Positions 17,875 through 26,521 of a stretch of DNA of 64,000 nt are shown one piece after another; the stretch's first letter is position 1, and each line of letters opens with the position of its first letter. This DNA is from Hyphomicrobiales bacterium (GTDB taxonomy: Bacteria; Pseudomonadota; Alphaproteobacteria; Rhizobiales; Rhizobiaceae). The notes under the pieces were generated by a model that saw only the letters and a list, made by a program, of their open reading frames with translations, was not told the DNA's origin and did no database searches. The stretch covers positions 269,781-333,780 of the forward strand of contig UEGR01000013.1 in assembly GCA_900465685.1 (NCBI GenBank), written 5' to 3'. The position numbers and the translations under genes are program-made.

Positions 17875-19191
17875 TCAAGATTGGTGTGCCGCCACCAGAT
17901 CGATGAATTGTTGTTGCGCTGCCGTTGGCATCCAGTTCTTGCGTGTGGTCAAGCCAATGGGGCGCTCGGTATGGCTAAGGTCGAGCGGCAGTTGTTTGAG
18001 AAATCCGCGAGCGAGTTCCGCCTGTGCCTGAAGATAGGATATGCAGCCCAAATGCTCGGTGCTGAGCAGCAATTCACGCATTAGCACCAGCGAACTGGAT
18101 TCGATGAGGCTATCCGGTGCGCAGTCGGCATTTTCAAATAGCCGGTCGAAGTGCTGGCGGATGGGCGTTTCGCGGTTGCCGACGATCCAGGGATAGCGCG
18201 CCAAATCCTGAACGGTAATGGTGCTTTGGCGCATCAAGGGATGCTCGCTTCCTGCAATTAGCGCCAGCGTATCGGTGAAGAGAACCTGTTGTTCCACATC
18301 GTCTATTGGTGTGGGAAATCGTAGCGCTCCAATAAGAAAGTCAATCTCGCCTCGTCGCAGTGCGGAAAGAAGATCGACATAGGGTCCTTCCACAATCTTT
18401 ATCAGGGTCTTGGGACGCAAAACGCGAAACTTGGCGATTGCCTTTGGCAGAATATAGGACCGTGATAGCGGCATGCCGCCAATCACAACCCGGCCTGCTT
18501 CTTCGGATACCGTATCTGCCACATCGGCTTCCGCCTGTTCAAGCTCGGCAAATGCCAATCGCGCAGCCTGTGCCAATTGCACGGTTATGCGGGTGGCAAT
18601 AATGCCGTAGGCGGTGCGTTCGAAAAGCTTGCGTCCAGAGGCATCTTCCAGCTGCGTGATTGCGCGGTGAACGGTGGGCTGGGCCAGATGCAAGCGCCTC
18701 GCGGCGAGCGTAAAATTCTGAGTTTCATGGACAGCAATCAGTGCTTCCAGCTGCGCCGTGGTGACGGTGATGCACAGACGCGGATTGATGCCGGACAGGA
18801 TCGGGTCGATCAGTTCGAAAGTGCGCCGCACGCGTGTCGCAAAAGCCTCGCCGTGTCGATTGGCAAAAAGACCTGTGCTGGTGCGGGAAAACAGCGACAT
18901 GCCAAGCTTGCGCTCTATTTTCGCCAGTGCCTGTGTCACGGCGGGTTGCGAGACGTGGCAGGTTTCCGCAGCTCTCGTTACGGAATTGCTGTCGACTACC
19001 GCCAGAAACACGCGCAGATGCCGGAAATTATGACGCGTATCCGATTGCGAAGACGGTGATATGTGTGGGAAGAGCGGTGTTTCAGCGTTCATTTTTTCAA
19101 GCTTGCCAAGGGTAGCAAACTCTAGGCTGCGTTTAACGCTCTGTCCACGAGAGACACGGCGATGCGGTGTACTTGGCCGGGACTGATCCAT
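17875..19191 (-). CDS. LysR-family regulator with two tandem HTH domains
   Basis: A 438-residue protein, about 130 residues longer than a normal LysR regulator. It has two consecutive winged-HTH units: the first at ~54-120 (RHLRVFLAVVDSNSVTRAAE, VSQPAVTQALAKIERKLG), the second at ~145-210 (AQLEALIAVHETQNFTLAAR, LAQPTVHRAITQLEDASG, LFERTAYG). A standard substrate-binding domain (~225-435) follows. The ATG at 19191 has GAGG 8 nt upstream; an ATG at 19092 would still keep both HTH units. It sits between the Liv-type importer genes and the DUF1932 dehydrogenase, which it probably regulates. Confidence 0.88.
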   Translation of the reverse strand: MDQSRPSTPHRRVSRGQSVKRSLEFATLGKLEKMNAETPLFPHISPSSQSDTRHNFRHLRVFLAVVDSNSVTRAAETCHVSQPAVTQALAKIERKLGMSLFSRTSTGLFANRHGEAFATRVRRTFELIDPILSGINPRLCITVTTAQLEALIAVHETQNFTLAARRLHLAQPTVHRAITQLEDASGRKLFERTAYGIIATRITVQLAQAARLAFAELEQAEADVADTVSEEAGRVVIGGMPLSRSYILPKAIAKFRVLRPKTLIKIVEGPYVDLLSALRRGEIDFLIGALRFPTPIDDVEQQVLFTDTLALIAGSEHPLMRQSTITVQDLARYPWIVGNRETPIRQHFDRLFENADCAPDSLIESSSLVLMRELLLSTEHLGCISYLQAQAELARGFLKQLPLDLSHTERPIGLTTRKNWMPTAAQQQFIDLVAAHQS

Positions 19192-19228
19192 GCGTCAAAC
19201 CTCATATAACCGCTTTCGAAGCATAAGC

Positions 19229-19253
19229 GGGAGCGGCGAATATTGCCGCTCCC
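19229..19253 (-). terminator. Hairpin after the Liv-type binding-protein gene
   Basis: A perfect 9-bp GC-rich stem (GGGAGCGGC / GCCGCTCCC) with a 7-nt loop, 9 bp beyond the stop of the minus-strand binding-protein gene. There is no T-run; it may attenuate rather than fully terminate, or stabilise the 3' end of the mRNA. Confidence 0.5.
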
Positions 19254-19261
19254 ATCGCCTT

Positions 19262-20425
19262 TTACTTTGCAGGGTCCTTGACCTGATCGTAGGTCTGAAA
19301 CTCGGTGTTATAGAGTTCTCCGTCGACTTTCTCGACCTTGCGCATATAAATGTTTTGGACGATATCCCGCGTTGCCGGATCGATGGAAATCGGACCACGT
19401 GGGCTGTTGATCTGCATGCCTTTGGCAGCATCGACAAATGTATCGCCGGTTGCATCACCGCCGGTCTTTTCCAGCGTCTTGTAAATCAGCTCCAGTGCGT
19501 CCCAGGCGGACACTGCCACCATGTTGGGACGCATGCCGCCGTTTTCCTTTTTGAAGGCTTCTACGAAGGCCTTGTTTTCAGGCGATGCATGGTTCGCAGA
19601 GTAGGGACCTCCGGTGATAACGCCGATAGCCGGATCACCCATATCATTGATGAGGTCATCGTCGGTGACGTCGGCCATGGCGATGACTTTGATACCCGAC
19701 TTATCGAGTCCGCGCTCGACAAACTGCTTCATGAAAGCCGCACCCGCGCCGGTCGGCACGAAGACGAAGATCGCTTCAGGCTTTTCGTCTGCGGCGCGTT
19801 GCAGAAACGGAGCGAAGTCTGGATTGGCAAGCGGCACTTTGAGCTTGGACAACAACGTGCCGCCATTGTCCTGCAACGTCTTTTCAAACCATTTTTCGGC
19901 ATCCGCGCCCGGGCCATAGTCCGACACGATGCTGACGAATTTCTTGGTACCGTTTTCCGGTGCCCATTTGCCGATAACCGCTGCCATCTGCGGAATGGTC
20001 CAGGACGTCCGGAGAATATAAGGCGATGCACCGGGGATTGAAGAAGTGGCTGCCACCATGATGATCTGTGGCACCTTGGCACGTTTTGAAAGCTGCGCCA
20101 CCGATAAGGCCGTGGGTGTGTTGCCGAAGCCAGTCAGAATGGAGACCTTGTCTTTGGTCACCAGTTCCTGCGACAGCCGCAAGGCGTTGTCGGGCGTGCT
20201 GGCATCATCCTTGATGATGAATTCCACCTTCTTGCCGCCCGCCGTATCACCATGCGTGGCGAGATAGGTTTTGAGTGCGGCATTGATCTGCCGTCCGTTT
20301 GATTGAAAGCCGCCGGTCAGCGGAATGACGACGCCGACTTTAACGGTGTCTTCAGCCTGTGCCAATGAAGGCAGACCGATTGCTGCTGCTGTCAGCGCTC
20401 CAAGTGCAAGTTTCTTTAATCCCAT
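19262..20425 (-). CDS. Liv-type ABC transporter substrate-binding protein (importer 1)
   Basis: A 387-residue periplasmic protein. A Sec signal peptide (LKKLALGALTAAAIG...LAQAED) starts at the ATG at 20425, which has a near-perfect GGAGGAGG upstream. It has the Periplasmic-binding type-1 fold, with VKVGVVIPLTGGFQSNGRQ at the mature N-terminus and typical YDPGAD-like hinge regions. Unusually it is encoded last of the five transporter genes. The family includes binders of branched-chain amino acids and of aromatic or hydroaromatic acids; the neighbouring gal-type pathway suggests an aromatic acid. Confidence 0.9.
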   Translation of the reverse strand: MGLKKLALGALTAAAIGLPSLAQAEDTVKVGVVIPLTGGFQSNGRQINAALKTYLATHGDTAGGKKVEFIIKDDASTPDNALRLSQELVTKDKVSILTGFGNTPTALSVAQLSKRAKVPQIIMVAATSSIPGASPYILRTSWTIPQMAAVIGKWAPENGTKKFVSIVSDYGPGADAEKWFEKTLQDNGGTLLSKLKVPLANPDFAPFLQRAADEKPEAIFVFVPTGAGAAFMKQFVERGLDKSGIKVIAMADVTDDDLINDMGDPAIGVITGGPYSANHASPENKAFVEAFKKENGGMRPNMVAVSAWDALELIYKTLEKTGGDATGDTFVDAAKGMQINSPRGPISIDPATRDIVQNIYMRKVEKVDGELYNTEFQTYDQVKDPAK

Positions 20426-20493
20426 TGTTTTCCTCCTCCAAATTTTACCGGATACCCACGGCTCCGGCGATGTGTTCAAGTTGTCGGCTGGTC

Positions 20494-21201
20494 CTACGAA
20501 AGGCCGACCCCCAGAAGCTGCCCCAGTGTGTCTTCATCACGGGCCAGCTCGTCACTTCGGCCCGCATAGGCCACAGTCCCGCGGTCGAGAACGATGGCTT
20601 CGTCTGTGATGTTGAGTATTTGTTGTGCGTGCTGTTCCACGATGATGGCAGAAAGGCCTTCCTCGCGAACGATCCGGCGGATGGCGGCCAGCAGTTCTTC
20701 CACGATGATCGGCGCCAGACCTTCGGTCGGCTCGTCGAGCAGCAGCACTTTGGGATTGATCACCAGCGCACGCGCGATAGACAGCATTTGTTGTTCGCCG
20801 CCTGACAGTTGATTACCCATATTGGCGCGCCGTTCCTGCAATCGCGGAAAAAGCGTATAGACGGCGTCGAGTGTCCAGCGACCGGGCCGCGCAATGGCCG
20901 TGATGTTTTCCTCGACTGTTAGTGAGCGGAAAATGCCGCGCTCCTGTGGAACCCACCCGATCCCCGCCGCAACGCGCCGTTCCGGTGCCATGCGCGCTAT
21001 GTCTTCGCCATCCAGTAAAATGCGCCCGCTGTGAAAGCGGGTCAGCCCGACAATGGTGTTGAGCGTCGTCGTCTTGCCAACACCGTTGCGTCCTAGTAGC
21101 GCCAGCGCTTCGCCTGGCTGAAGGCGGAAGCTCACGCCATGCAGCACGGTTGCCTTGCCATAACCGGCGCAAAGTCCTTCCAGTTGTAAAAGATCAGCCA
21201 T
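20494..21201 (-). CDS. Liv-type ABC transporter ATPase, LivF-like (importer 1)
   Basis: A 235-residue ATPase with Walker A GRNGVGKTT, a WVPQERGIF Q-loop, signature LSGGEQQM and Walker B VLLLDEPTEGL. The C-terminus resembles LivF. The start at 21201 overlaps the previous gene by 8 nt; longer in-frame sequence lies within the livG-like gene. Confidence 0.92.
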   Translation of the reverse strand: MADLLQLEGLCAGYGKATVLHGVSFRLQPGEALALLGRNGVGKTTTLNTIVGLTRFHSGRILLDGEDIARMAPERRVAAGIGWVPQERGIFRSLTVEENITAIARPGRWTLDAVYTLFPRLQERRANMGNQLSGGEQQMLSIARALVINPKVLLLDEPTEGLAPIIVEELLAAIRRIVREEGLSAIIVEQHAQQILNITDEAIVLDRGTVAYAGRSDELARDEDTLGQLLGVGLS

Positions 21202-21949
21202 GGTGCCCGCCTCCAAGATAGACTTCCTTGACGCGTGGATCAGAGGCGATCTCTTCAACATTTCCTTCCGCAAACAAGGCTCCGGAAACCAGAACTGAAA
21301 TGCGGTTGGCGAAGCTGAAAACGAGGTCCATATCGTGTTCGATCAGCAGAACCGAAACATCGGCCGGAAGTTTCGCCAGACGCTTGAGCACTTCCTGCCG
21401 GTCGGCCTGCGGCACACCTGCCGCGGGTTCATCAAGCAGCAGAACTTTCGGTTCGCAAGCGATGGCAAGGGCAATTTCCAGCAGGCGTTGCTTGCCATAG
21501 GGCAGGGACGAGCAGGTGGAATCCATGACGCTTTCCAGCCCGAAGTCCTCGACCAGCCGCGCTATTTCGTCGTCGATCCCTGGCAAGGCACCAGTGCGGC
21601 GATACCATTGGGTGCCATATCCGCGACGCTCGTTTATAACGAGCGCCAGACTTTCAACGACGCTAAGCTCGGCGAAGAGCTGGTTGATCTGGAATGTGCG
21701 CACCAGTCCGCGTTTCACACGCTTTTCACGCGAGATGGTCGAGATATCGGCCCCATTCAGACGAATTTCGCCTTGTGATGGGGTAATCACGCCGGTCAAC
21801 AGATTGATCAGTGTGGTTTTTCCGGCTCCGTTTGGCCCGATCAGGGCATGGCGTGCGCCGCGTTCCAGGCGGAAAGTCACATCATTGGTGGCTTTCAGTC
21901 CGCCAAAGAATTTGCTGAGATGAATAGTTTCCAGTGCGGCGACGGTCAT
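21194..21949 (-). CDS. Liv-type ABC transporter ATPase, LivG-like (importer 1)
   Basis: A 251-residue ATPase with Walker A GPNGAGKTT, RTFQINQLF Q-loop, signature LPYGKQRLLE and Walker B VLLLDEPAAGV. The C-terminal VKEVYLGG is typical of LivG. The ATG at 21949 overlaps the livM-like stop (ATGA), showing translational coupling. Confidence 0.92.
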   Translation of the reverse strand: MTVAALETIHLSKFFGGLKATNDVTFRLERGARHALIGPNGAGKTTLINLLTGVITPSQGEIRLNGADISTISREKRVKRGLVRTFQINQLFAELSVVESLALVINERRGYGTQWYRRTGALPGIDDEIARLVEDFGLESVMDSTCSSLPYGKQRLLEIALAIACEPKVLLLDEPAAGVPQADRQEVLKRLAKLPADVSVLLIEHDMDLVFSFANRISVLVSGALFAEGNVEEIASDPRVKEVYLGGGHHG

Positions 21950-22974
21950 TGTGTGGCCTCGCGGGATTTCTGAGTGCGCCGCGACAGCCGTGCTGAAAGC
22001 GCGCGGATGAATTGACGAGGACGGTCGCGTCCAAACAGAACGAAAGACACAAGAAGGACGCCGAGCCAGAACTGCCAATATTGTGGTGTCACGGATGACA
22101 AGGCGTCCTGGATCAGTTCGTAGACGAGTGCGCCAATCAGCCCACCATAGAGATAGCCGGTGCCGCCGATGACAAGCACCATCAGGCCGTCTGCCGATTT
22201 CTGGAACGACAGAACATCAAGCGAAATGAACTGCTGTGTCTGGGTGAAAAGCGCACCCGCTATGCCGGCATAGGCACCGGCAATGGTGTAGATGGTCACC
22301 AGTCGGGAGCGCACGGGAACGCCGACTGCCGAAGCGCGCAGCGGGTTTTCGCGGATCGCTTGCAGCGAATAGCCGAAAGGCGAGAAGACGATAAGGCGGG
22401 CAAGTACGAACAGCACGAATAATACGGCCAGACTGTAGGCGTAGCCGGTATGCCCAAACAGATCGAACTCGAAGACGCCGAAGATTGGCTCGATGGTAAT
22501 GCCCTGAAGCCCGTCCGCGCCTCCTGTCAGCCAACTCACCTGATTGGCGATTTCATGACACACGGCGGCAACGCCGAGCGTCACCATAAGGCGGGTGAGG
22601 TCGCCGCCGCGCAGCAAGAGAAAACTGGTGGCGAAGGCCAGAAGTGCACCGGAGACAGCGCCGACAGCGAGACCCGTCAGCGGTTCGCCGGAAACATAGA
22701 TCGAGAACAGGCCGCTGGCATAAGCGCCGACGCCGTACATTGCAGCCTGTCCAAGGGTTACCACGCCGCCATAACCGAGGATGAGGTCGATAGAAAGCGC
22801 CAGAATGGCAAAGCCGACGACCTCGATCAAAATGAGATGCTGGTCGGGAAAGAGGAACCAGGCGGCGACCGCTGCAACCCAGAAAACGGCTTCAAGTAAT
22901 CCCCAGCGGGTTCTCCGCTTGAGGCTCTGCGCGACATCCGAGGCGGAAACTGTCTGTGTCAGGGCATTATCCAT
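21946..22974 (-). CDS. Liv-type ABC transporter permease, LivM-like (importer 1)
   Basis: A 342-residue permease of the BPD_transp_2 family with about ten transmembrane helices. GYGGVVTLGQAAMYGVGAYA is the family signature; the cytoplasmic loop SPFGYSLQAIRENPLRASAVGV contacts the ATPase. Its start overlaps the livH-like stop (ATGA). Confidence 0.92.
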   Translation of the reverse strand: MDNALTQTVSASDVAQSLKRRTRWGLLEAVFWVAAVAAWFLFPDQHLILIEVVGFAILALSIDLILGYGGVVTLGQAAMYGVGAYASGLFSIYVSGEPLTGLAVGAVSGALLAFATSFLLLRGGDLTRLMVTLGVAAVCHEIANQVSWLTGGADGLQGITIEPIFGVFEFDLFGHTGYAYSLAVLFVLFVLARLIVFSPFGYSLQAIRENPLRASAVGVPVRSRLVTIYTIAGAYAGIAGALFTQTQQFISLDVLSFQKSADGLMVLVIGGTGYLYGGLIGALVYELIQDALSSVTPQYWQFWLGVLLVSFVLFGRDRPRQFIRALSARLSRRTQKSREATQ

Positions 22975-23828
22975 CAGCTTGCCCTCGCAAACAGGCCCTG
23001 CGGACGGAAAACAAGCACCGCAACCAGAACGATATAGATGATGAAACCGCCGAGTGCGGGAACGTAATATTTGCCCATCACATCGGCAATGCCGAGCAGG
23101 ATCGACGCGACAAGTGGCCCGGTCATGCTGGAGGTGCCGCCGATGGAAACGACGATCAGGAAATAGACCATGAATTTCAAAGGAAAGGTCGGGTCGAGGC
23201 CGAGGATTTCGGCACCCAGTGCCCCGCCTAGTCCAGCCAGACCAGAGCCGACAGCAAAGGTCACGGCGAAAACGGTGTTGACGCGAATGCCAAGTCCTCG
23301 CGCGACACGACGATCATCGACCGAGGCGCGCAATTGGCTGCCGAAACGGGTCTTCGCTAATGCAAATTGGAGCGCTATAGCAAGAGCGCCGCACACGACA
23401 ATAAGAAATGCGCGATAGATGCCGATGCCCACGCCAGCAATTTCTACCCGTCCGCGCAGGAACTCAGGGAGATTGAGGATCTGCTGCTGTGATCCCATCA
23501 GATAGTCGATTCCGGCCACGGCGATGAAAACAATGCCGATGGAAAACAGCACCTGATCGAGATGCGATTTTTCATAAAGACGGATATAGAGCGTCTTTTC
23601 CAGTATGACCCCGGCTATAGCCGTCACAATGAACGCGATGGGCAGCGTCGCCAAAAAAGGCACGCCAATACGGTTTGTGAGAATGACGGTGACATAGCCT
23701 CCGGCCATGGCGAAAGCGCCATGCGCGAGGTTGATGAAATTCATCAATCCCAGCGTTACCGCTAATCCGCATGACAATACGAATAGCAGCATTCCGTAAG
23801 CTACCCCGTCGAACAAAAGGGTAAGCAT
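22974..23828 (-). CDS. Liv-type ABC transporter permease, LivH-like (importer 1)
   Basis: A 284-residue permease with FINLAHGAFAMAGGYV near the N-terminus and the TRFGSQLRASVDDRRVARGLGI cytoplasmic loop, both LivH signatures. The ATG has GGGAGGAA upstream. A 6-bp GC hairpin with a 4-nt loop (23847-23862) lies just upstream of this ribosome site and would be in the leader mRNA. It is the first gene of the minus-strand operon livHMGFK-lysR-dehydrogenase and is divergent from galB. Confidence 0.92.
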   Translation of the reverse strand: MLTLLFDGVAYGMLLFVLSCGLAVTLGLMNFINLAHGAFAMAGGYVTVILTNRIGVPFLATLPIAFIVTAIAGVILEKTLYIRLYEKSHLDQVLFSIGIVFIAVAGIDYLMGSQQQILNLPEFLRGRVEIAGVGIGIYRAFLIVVCGALAIALQFALAKTRFGSQLRASVDDRRVARGLGIRVNTVFAVTFAVGSGLAGLGGALGAEILGLDPTFPLKFMVYFLIVVSIGGTSSMTGPLVASILLGIADVMGKYYVPALGGFIIYIVLVAVLVFRPQGLFARAS

Positions 23829-24121
23829 TCTTCCTCCCAGTCGGATCGCGCCGAAAGGCGCGCCTCTCTATCGGATGATCGGAAGCAGCCATGCACTCGC
23901 GGCGCTTCCAATGCGTCCTGATTGGCTGTCAGGATTATGGAAAGTGCGTGTTAAACCCATTTAGAAATGGGCGTGACGACATAAGAAAATGCTATAGTTG
24001 GAATGGCACACATCCACGGGTTGGATTTATCTATAGCAAAAACTTATCATGTTGCGCCCATAACCAAATTGGAATGTGGCGCGGTCTGTTGTGAAGTTTC
24101 CTCAGATTAGAGGAGAGTTTC
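23829..24121. promoter_or_regulatory. Divergent promoter region between importer 1 and the gal-type operon
   Basis: A 293-bp gap with no gene. It contains a perfect palindrome CCCATTT-AG-AAATGGG (23956-23971), a second dyad ATCCA-CGGGT-TGGAT (24012-24026), an outer inverted pair GCTATAG/CTATAGC (23991-23997 and 24031-24037), and a direct repeat TTGGAATG (23998-24005 and 24069-24076, 71 bp apart). Such density of symmetric elements is consistent with LysR-type control of both divergent operons; two LysR genes lie at the two operon ends. Confidence 0.5.
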
Positions 24122-24856
24122 ATGACCGAGAAAAAGACGGCGCTCGTTATCAGTGCGCATGCGGCCGATTTTGTCTGGCGCTGTGGCGGGGCAATCGCGC
24201 AGCACGCCGGGCTTGGATATCACGTAACCGTCGTCTGCCTTTCCTTTGGTGAGCGTGGAGAGTCAGCAAAGCTCTGGAAAGATGCAGGCATGACGCTGGA
24301 GCGCGTCAAGGCGGCGCGCCGTGCGGAATCGGAAAAGGCGGCAAAGGCTCTTGGTGTGCATGACCTCGTTTCGTTCGATCTTGGCGACTATCCGCTGCGT
24401 CTGAACGATGAGGACAAGTTCAAGCTCGTCGATGTAATCCGCGATGTGCAGCCGGCTTTCATGCTCAGCCATTCGCAATATGACCCTTACAACACCGACC
24501 ATATGTATGCGACCGAGATTGCGCTTGAAACGCGCATGATCGCGCAGGCCTGGGGGCATAAGCCGGGTGAGAAAGTGCTTGGCGCGCCGCAGCTTTATCT
24601 GTTCGAGCCACACCAGACCGAACAGATGGGCTGGAAGCCTGACACGTTTTTAGACATCACGTCGGTATGGGACAAGAAATGGGCCGCCATCCAGTGCATG
24701 GAAGGGCAGGAACATTTGTGGGCCTATTACAAGAATGTCGCCGAAAATCGCGCGAACCATTTCATGCGCAATTCGGGCGGGCAGTCCGGTGGCCGCAAGG
24801 CAAAATATGCCGAAGGCTTCCAATCGGTATTTCCACGTACCGTGGATGAGCTTTAA
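24122..24856 (+). CDS. galB: GalB-like 4-oxalomesaconate hydratase (PIG-L/LmbE family)
   Basis: A 244-residue PIG-L-fold protein. The canonical AHPDDE metal motif appears as SAHAADFVWRCGG, the variant seen in GalB hydratases rather than in deacetylases; a later SHSQYDPYNTDH supplies further ligands. GalB adds water to 4-oxalomesaconate to give 4-carboxy-4-hydroxy-2-oxoadipate in gallate and protocatechuate 4,5-cleavage catabolism. The ATG has AGAGGAGAG upstream. It is followed by genes for the aldolase and tautomerase that work on the same intermediate, which strongly supports the assignment over a deacetylase. Confidence 0.83.
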   Translation: MTEKKTALVISAHAADFVWRCGGAIAQHAGLGYHVTVVCLSFGERGESAKLWKDAGMTLERVKAARRAESEKAAKALGVHDLVSFDLGDYPLRLNDEDKFKLVDVIRDVQPAFMLSHSQYDPYNTDHMYATEIALETRMIAQAWGHKPGEKVLGAPQLYLFEPHQTEQMGWKPDTFLDITSVWDKKWAAIQCMEGQEHLWAYYKNVAENRANHFMRNSGGQSGGRKAKYAEGFQSVFPRTVDEL

Positions 24857-24885
24857 ACAGCATGGCGTATGACAGGGAGGACGCC

Positions 24886-25848
24886 ATGGAGCGGAGTTTT
24901 GATATTGCCCACCTCGCGCATGTCGAGGTGTATACCGACAAATTCGAGGAAAGCCTCGATTTTTTCACGCGCATCTACGGGCTGAAACTGTCCGGCATGG
25001 ATGAGCAGTCCGCCTATTTGCGGGCATGGGACGATTATGAATTTCATTCGCTCAAACTGACCCGGCATCACACCACTGGCGTCGGACATATCGCTTATCG
25101 CGTAGCGTCGCCGGAAGCGTTGGAGCGCCGTGTGAAAGCGATCAGCGAAAGCGGCTACAAGGTCATTGGTTGGGTGGGGGGTGATCGAGGACATGGCCGA
25201 GCGTTCCGGTTTGAGGATCCGTTCGGCCATGTCTTCGAGATCTATTGGGATACCGTGCGCTATACGGGACAAGGTGCGGATGCGCCGGTGCTCAAGAACA
25301 CCGCAAGCTCTTACACCGGCGCGGCACCGCGACGGATCGATCATCTCAATCTCCTTTGCAGCGACGTAACGGAGTTCCGCAGGTTTATGGAAACCTGTCT
25401 TGGGTCGCGTGTCACGGAGATGATCCAACTCGATAATGGTCGCATCGGTGGTGCGTGGTTCACCATCAACAACAAGACCTACGATCTCGCCTGCACGGAA
25501 GAGCATGGGGGTGGCCATGCGCGTTTGCATCATCTCACCTATGCCACGGATCAGCGAGAAGACATTCTGCGTGCAGCCGATATCTTCCTTCAAAATGGCG
25601 TTCATATCGAGACCGGTCCGCACAAGCACGCCGTGCAGGGCACGTTCTTTCTCTATGTCTGGGAACCGGCGGGCAATCGTGTGGAACTGGCCAATTCAGG
25701 CGCACGTCTGATCCTTGCGCCGGACTGGGAGCCGATCGTCTGGACGGAGTCGGAGCGCAAAAAGGGACAGGCCTGGGGTCTGAAGACAATTGAGACGTTC
25801 CACACCCATGGAACGCCCCCGGTCGCAGGAAGTAACAAGGAGCATTGA
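24886..25848 (+). CDS. VOC-family (type I) extradiol ring-cleavage dioxygenase
   Basis: A 320-residue two-domain VOC protein resembling catechol 2,3-dioxygenase. The 2-His-1-Glu iron triad is present: H153 (RIDHLNLL), H216 (RLHHLTYA) and E267 (GNRVELAN). H248 and Y257 match second-sphere residues of XylE. The position matching the XylE acid-base His199 is Tyr199 (NKTYDLAC). The ATG at 24886 has AGGGAGG 5 nt upstream. It lies between galB-like and galC-like genes, where the ring-cleavage enzyme is expected but would normally be LigAB/GalA-type. The likely substrate is a catecholic or trihydroxy benzoic acid; it cannot be fixed from sequence. Confidence 0.85.
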   Translation: MERSFDIAHLAHVEVYTDKFEESLDFFTRIYGLKLSGMDEQSAYLRAWDDYEFHSLKLTRHHTTGVGHIAYRVASPEALERRVKAISESGYKVIGWVGGDRGHGRAFRFEDPFGHVFEIYWDTVRYTGQGADAPVLKNTASSYTGAAPRRIDHLNLLCSDVTEFRRFMETCLGSRVTEMIQLDNGRIGGAWFTINNKTYDLACTEEHGGGHARLHHLTYATDQREDILRAADIFLQNGVHIETGPHKHAVQGTFFLYVWEPAGNRVELANSGARLILAPDWEPIVWTESERKKGQAWGLKTIETFHTHGTPPVAGSNKEH

Positions 25849-25849
25849 A

Positions 25850-26521
25850 ATGCCAGTCGTCGTTCAGAATATCGCGCGGGCCAAACCGGAAGTCATTGAT
25901 GGACTGGCGGCAGCAGGTGTGGCAACCGTCCACGAAGCGCAGGGACGCAAAGGTCTGCTGGCAAGCTATATGCGCCCGATCTATTCCGGCGCACAGGTTG
26001 CCGGATCGGCCGTGACAATTTCGGCAGCGCCCGGTGACAACTGGATGATCCATGTGGCGATCGAACAGTTGCAGCAAGGCGATATTCTGGTTCTGGCGCC
26101 AACAAGCCCCTGCGAGGATGGCTATTTCGGCGATCTGCTTGCCACTTCGGCACAGGCGCGGGGTTGCCGCGGATTGATCATTGATGCGGGTGTGCGTGAT
26201 GTGCGCGATCTGACATCTATGGGCTTTCCAGTTTGGTCAAAGGCTGTCTTTGCGCAGGGAACGGTGAAGGAAACGCTGGGGTCGATCAATGTTCCTGTCG
26301 TCTGTGCCGGAAGCTATATCGAGGCGGGCGATATTATCGTGGCCGACGATGACGGTGTCTGTGTCGTGAAGCGCTCCGAAGCCGAAGACGTGTTGAGTGC
26401 AGCACAAACGCGCCTTGCCAATGAGGAAGCCAAACGCGCGCGGCTGGCGGCGGGTGAACTGGGCCTCGACATCTACAAGATGCGCGAACGTCTGGCGGAA
26501 AAGGGACTCAAATATGTATGA
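25850..26521 (+). CDS. galC: GalC/LigK-like 4-carboxy-4-hydroxy-2-oxoadipate aldolase (RraA-fold)
   Basis: A 223-residue RraA-fold protein with the HMG/CHA aldolase motif [16 protein letters not shown], which holds the Arg-Asp pair of the active site, preceded by [13 protein letters not shown]. The C-terminal extension (~170-223) is longer than in RraA and typical of GalC/LigK. It splits 4-carboxy-4-hydroxy-2-oxoadipate into pyruvate and oxaloacetate and usually also decarboxylates oxaloacetate. The ATG at 25850 has AAGGAG 7 nt upstream; it overlaps the next gene by 8 nt. Confidence 0.85.
   Translation: MPVVVQNIARAKPEVIDGLAAAGVATVHEAQGRKGLLASYMRPIYSGAQVAGSAVTISAAPGDNWMIHVAIEQLQQGDILVLAPTSPCEDGYFGDLLATSAQARGCRGLIIDAGVRDVRDLTSMGFPVWSKAVFAQGTVKETLGSINVPVVCAGSYIEAGDIIVADDDGVCVVKRSEAEDVLSAAQTRLANEEAKRARLAAGELGLDIYKMRERLAEKGLKYV

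Noticed and set aside
24122..24856. LmbE-like protein as a sugar N-deacetylase
   Set aside because: The metal motif is HAAD rather than HPDD, and the gene is in an operon with aldolase and tautomerase of the 4-oxalomesaconate pathway.
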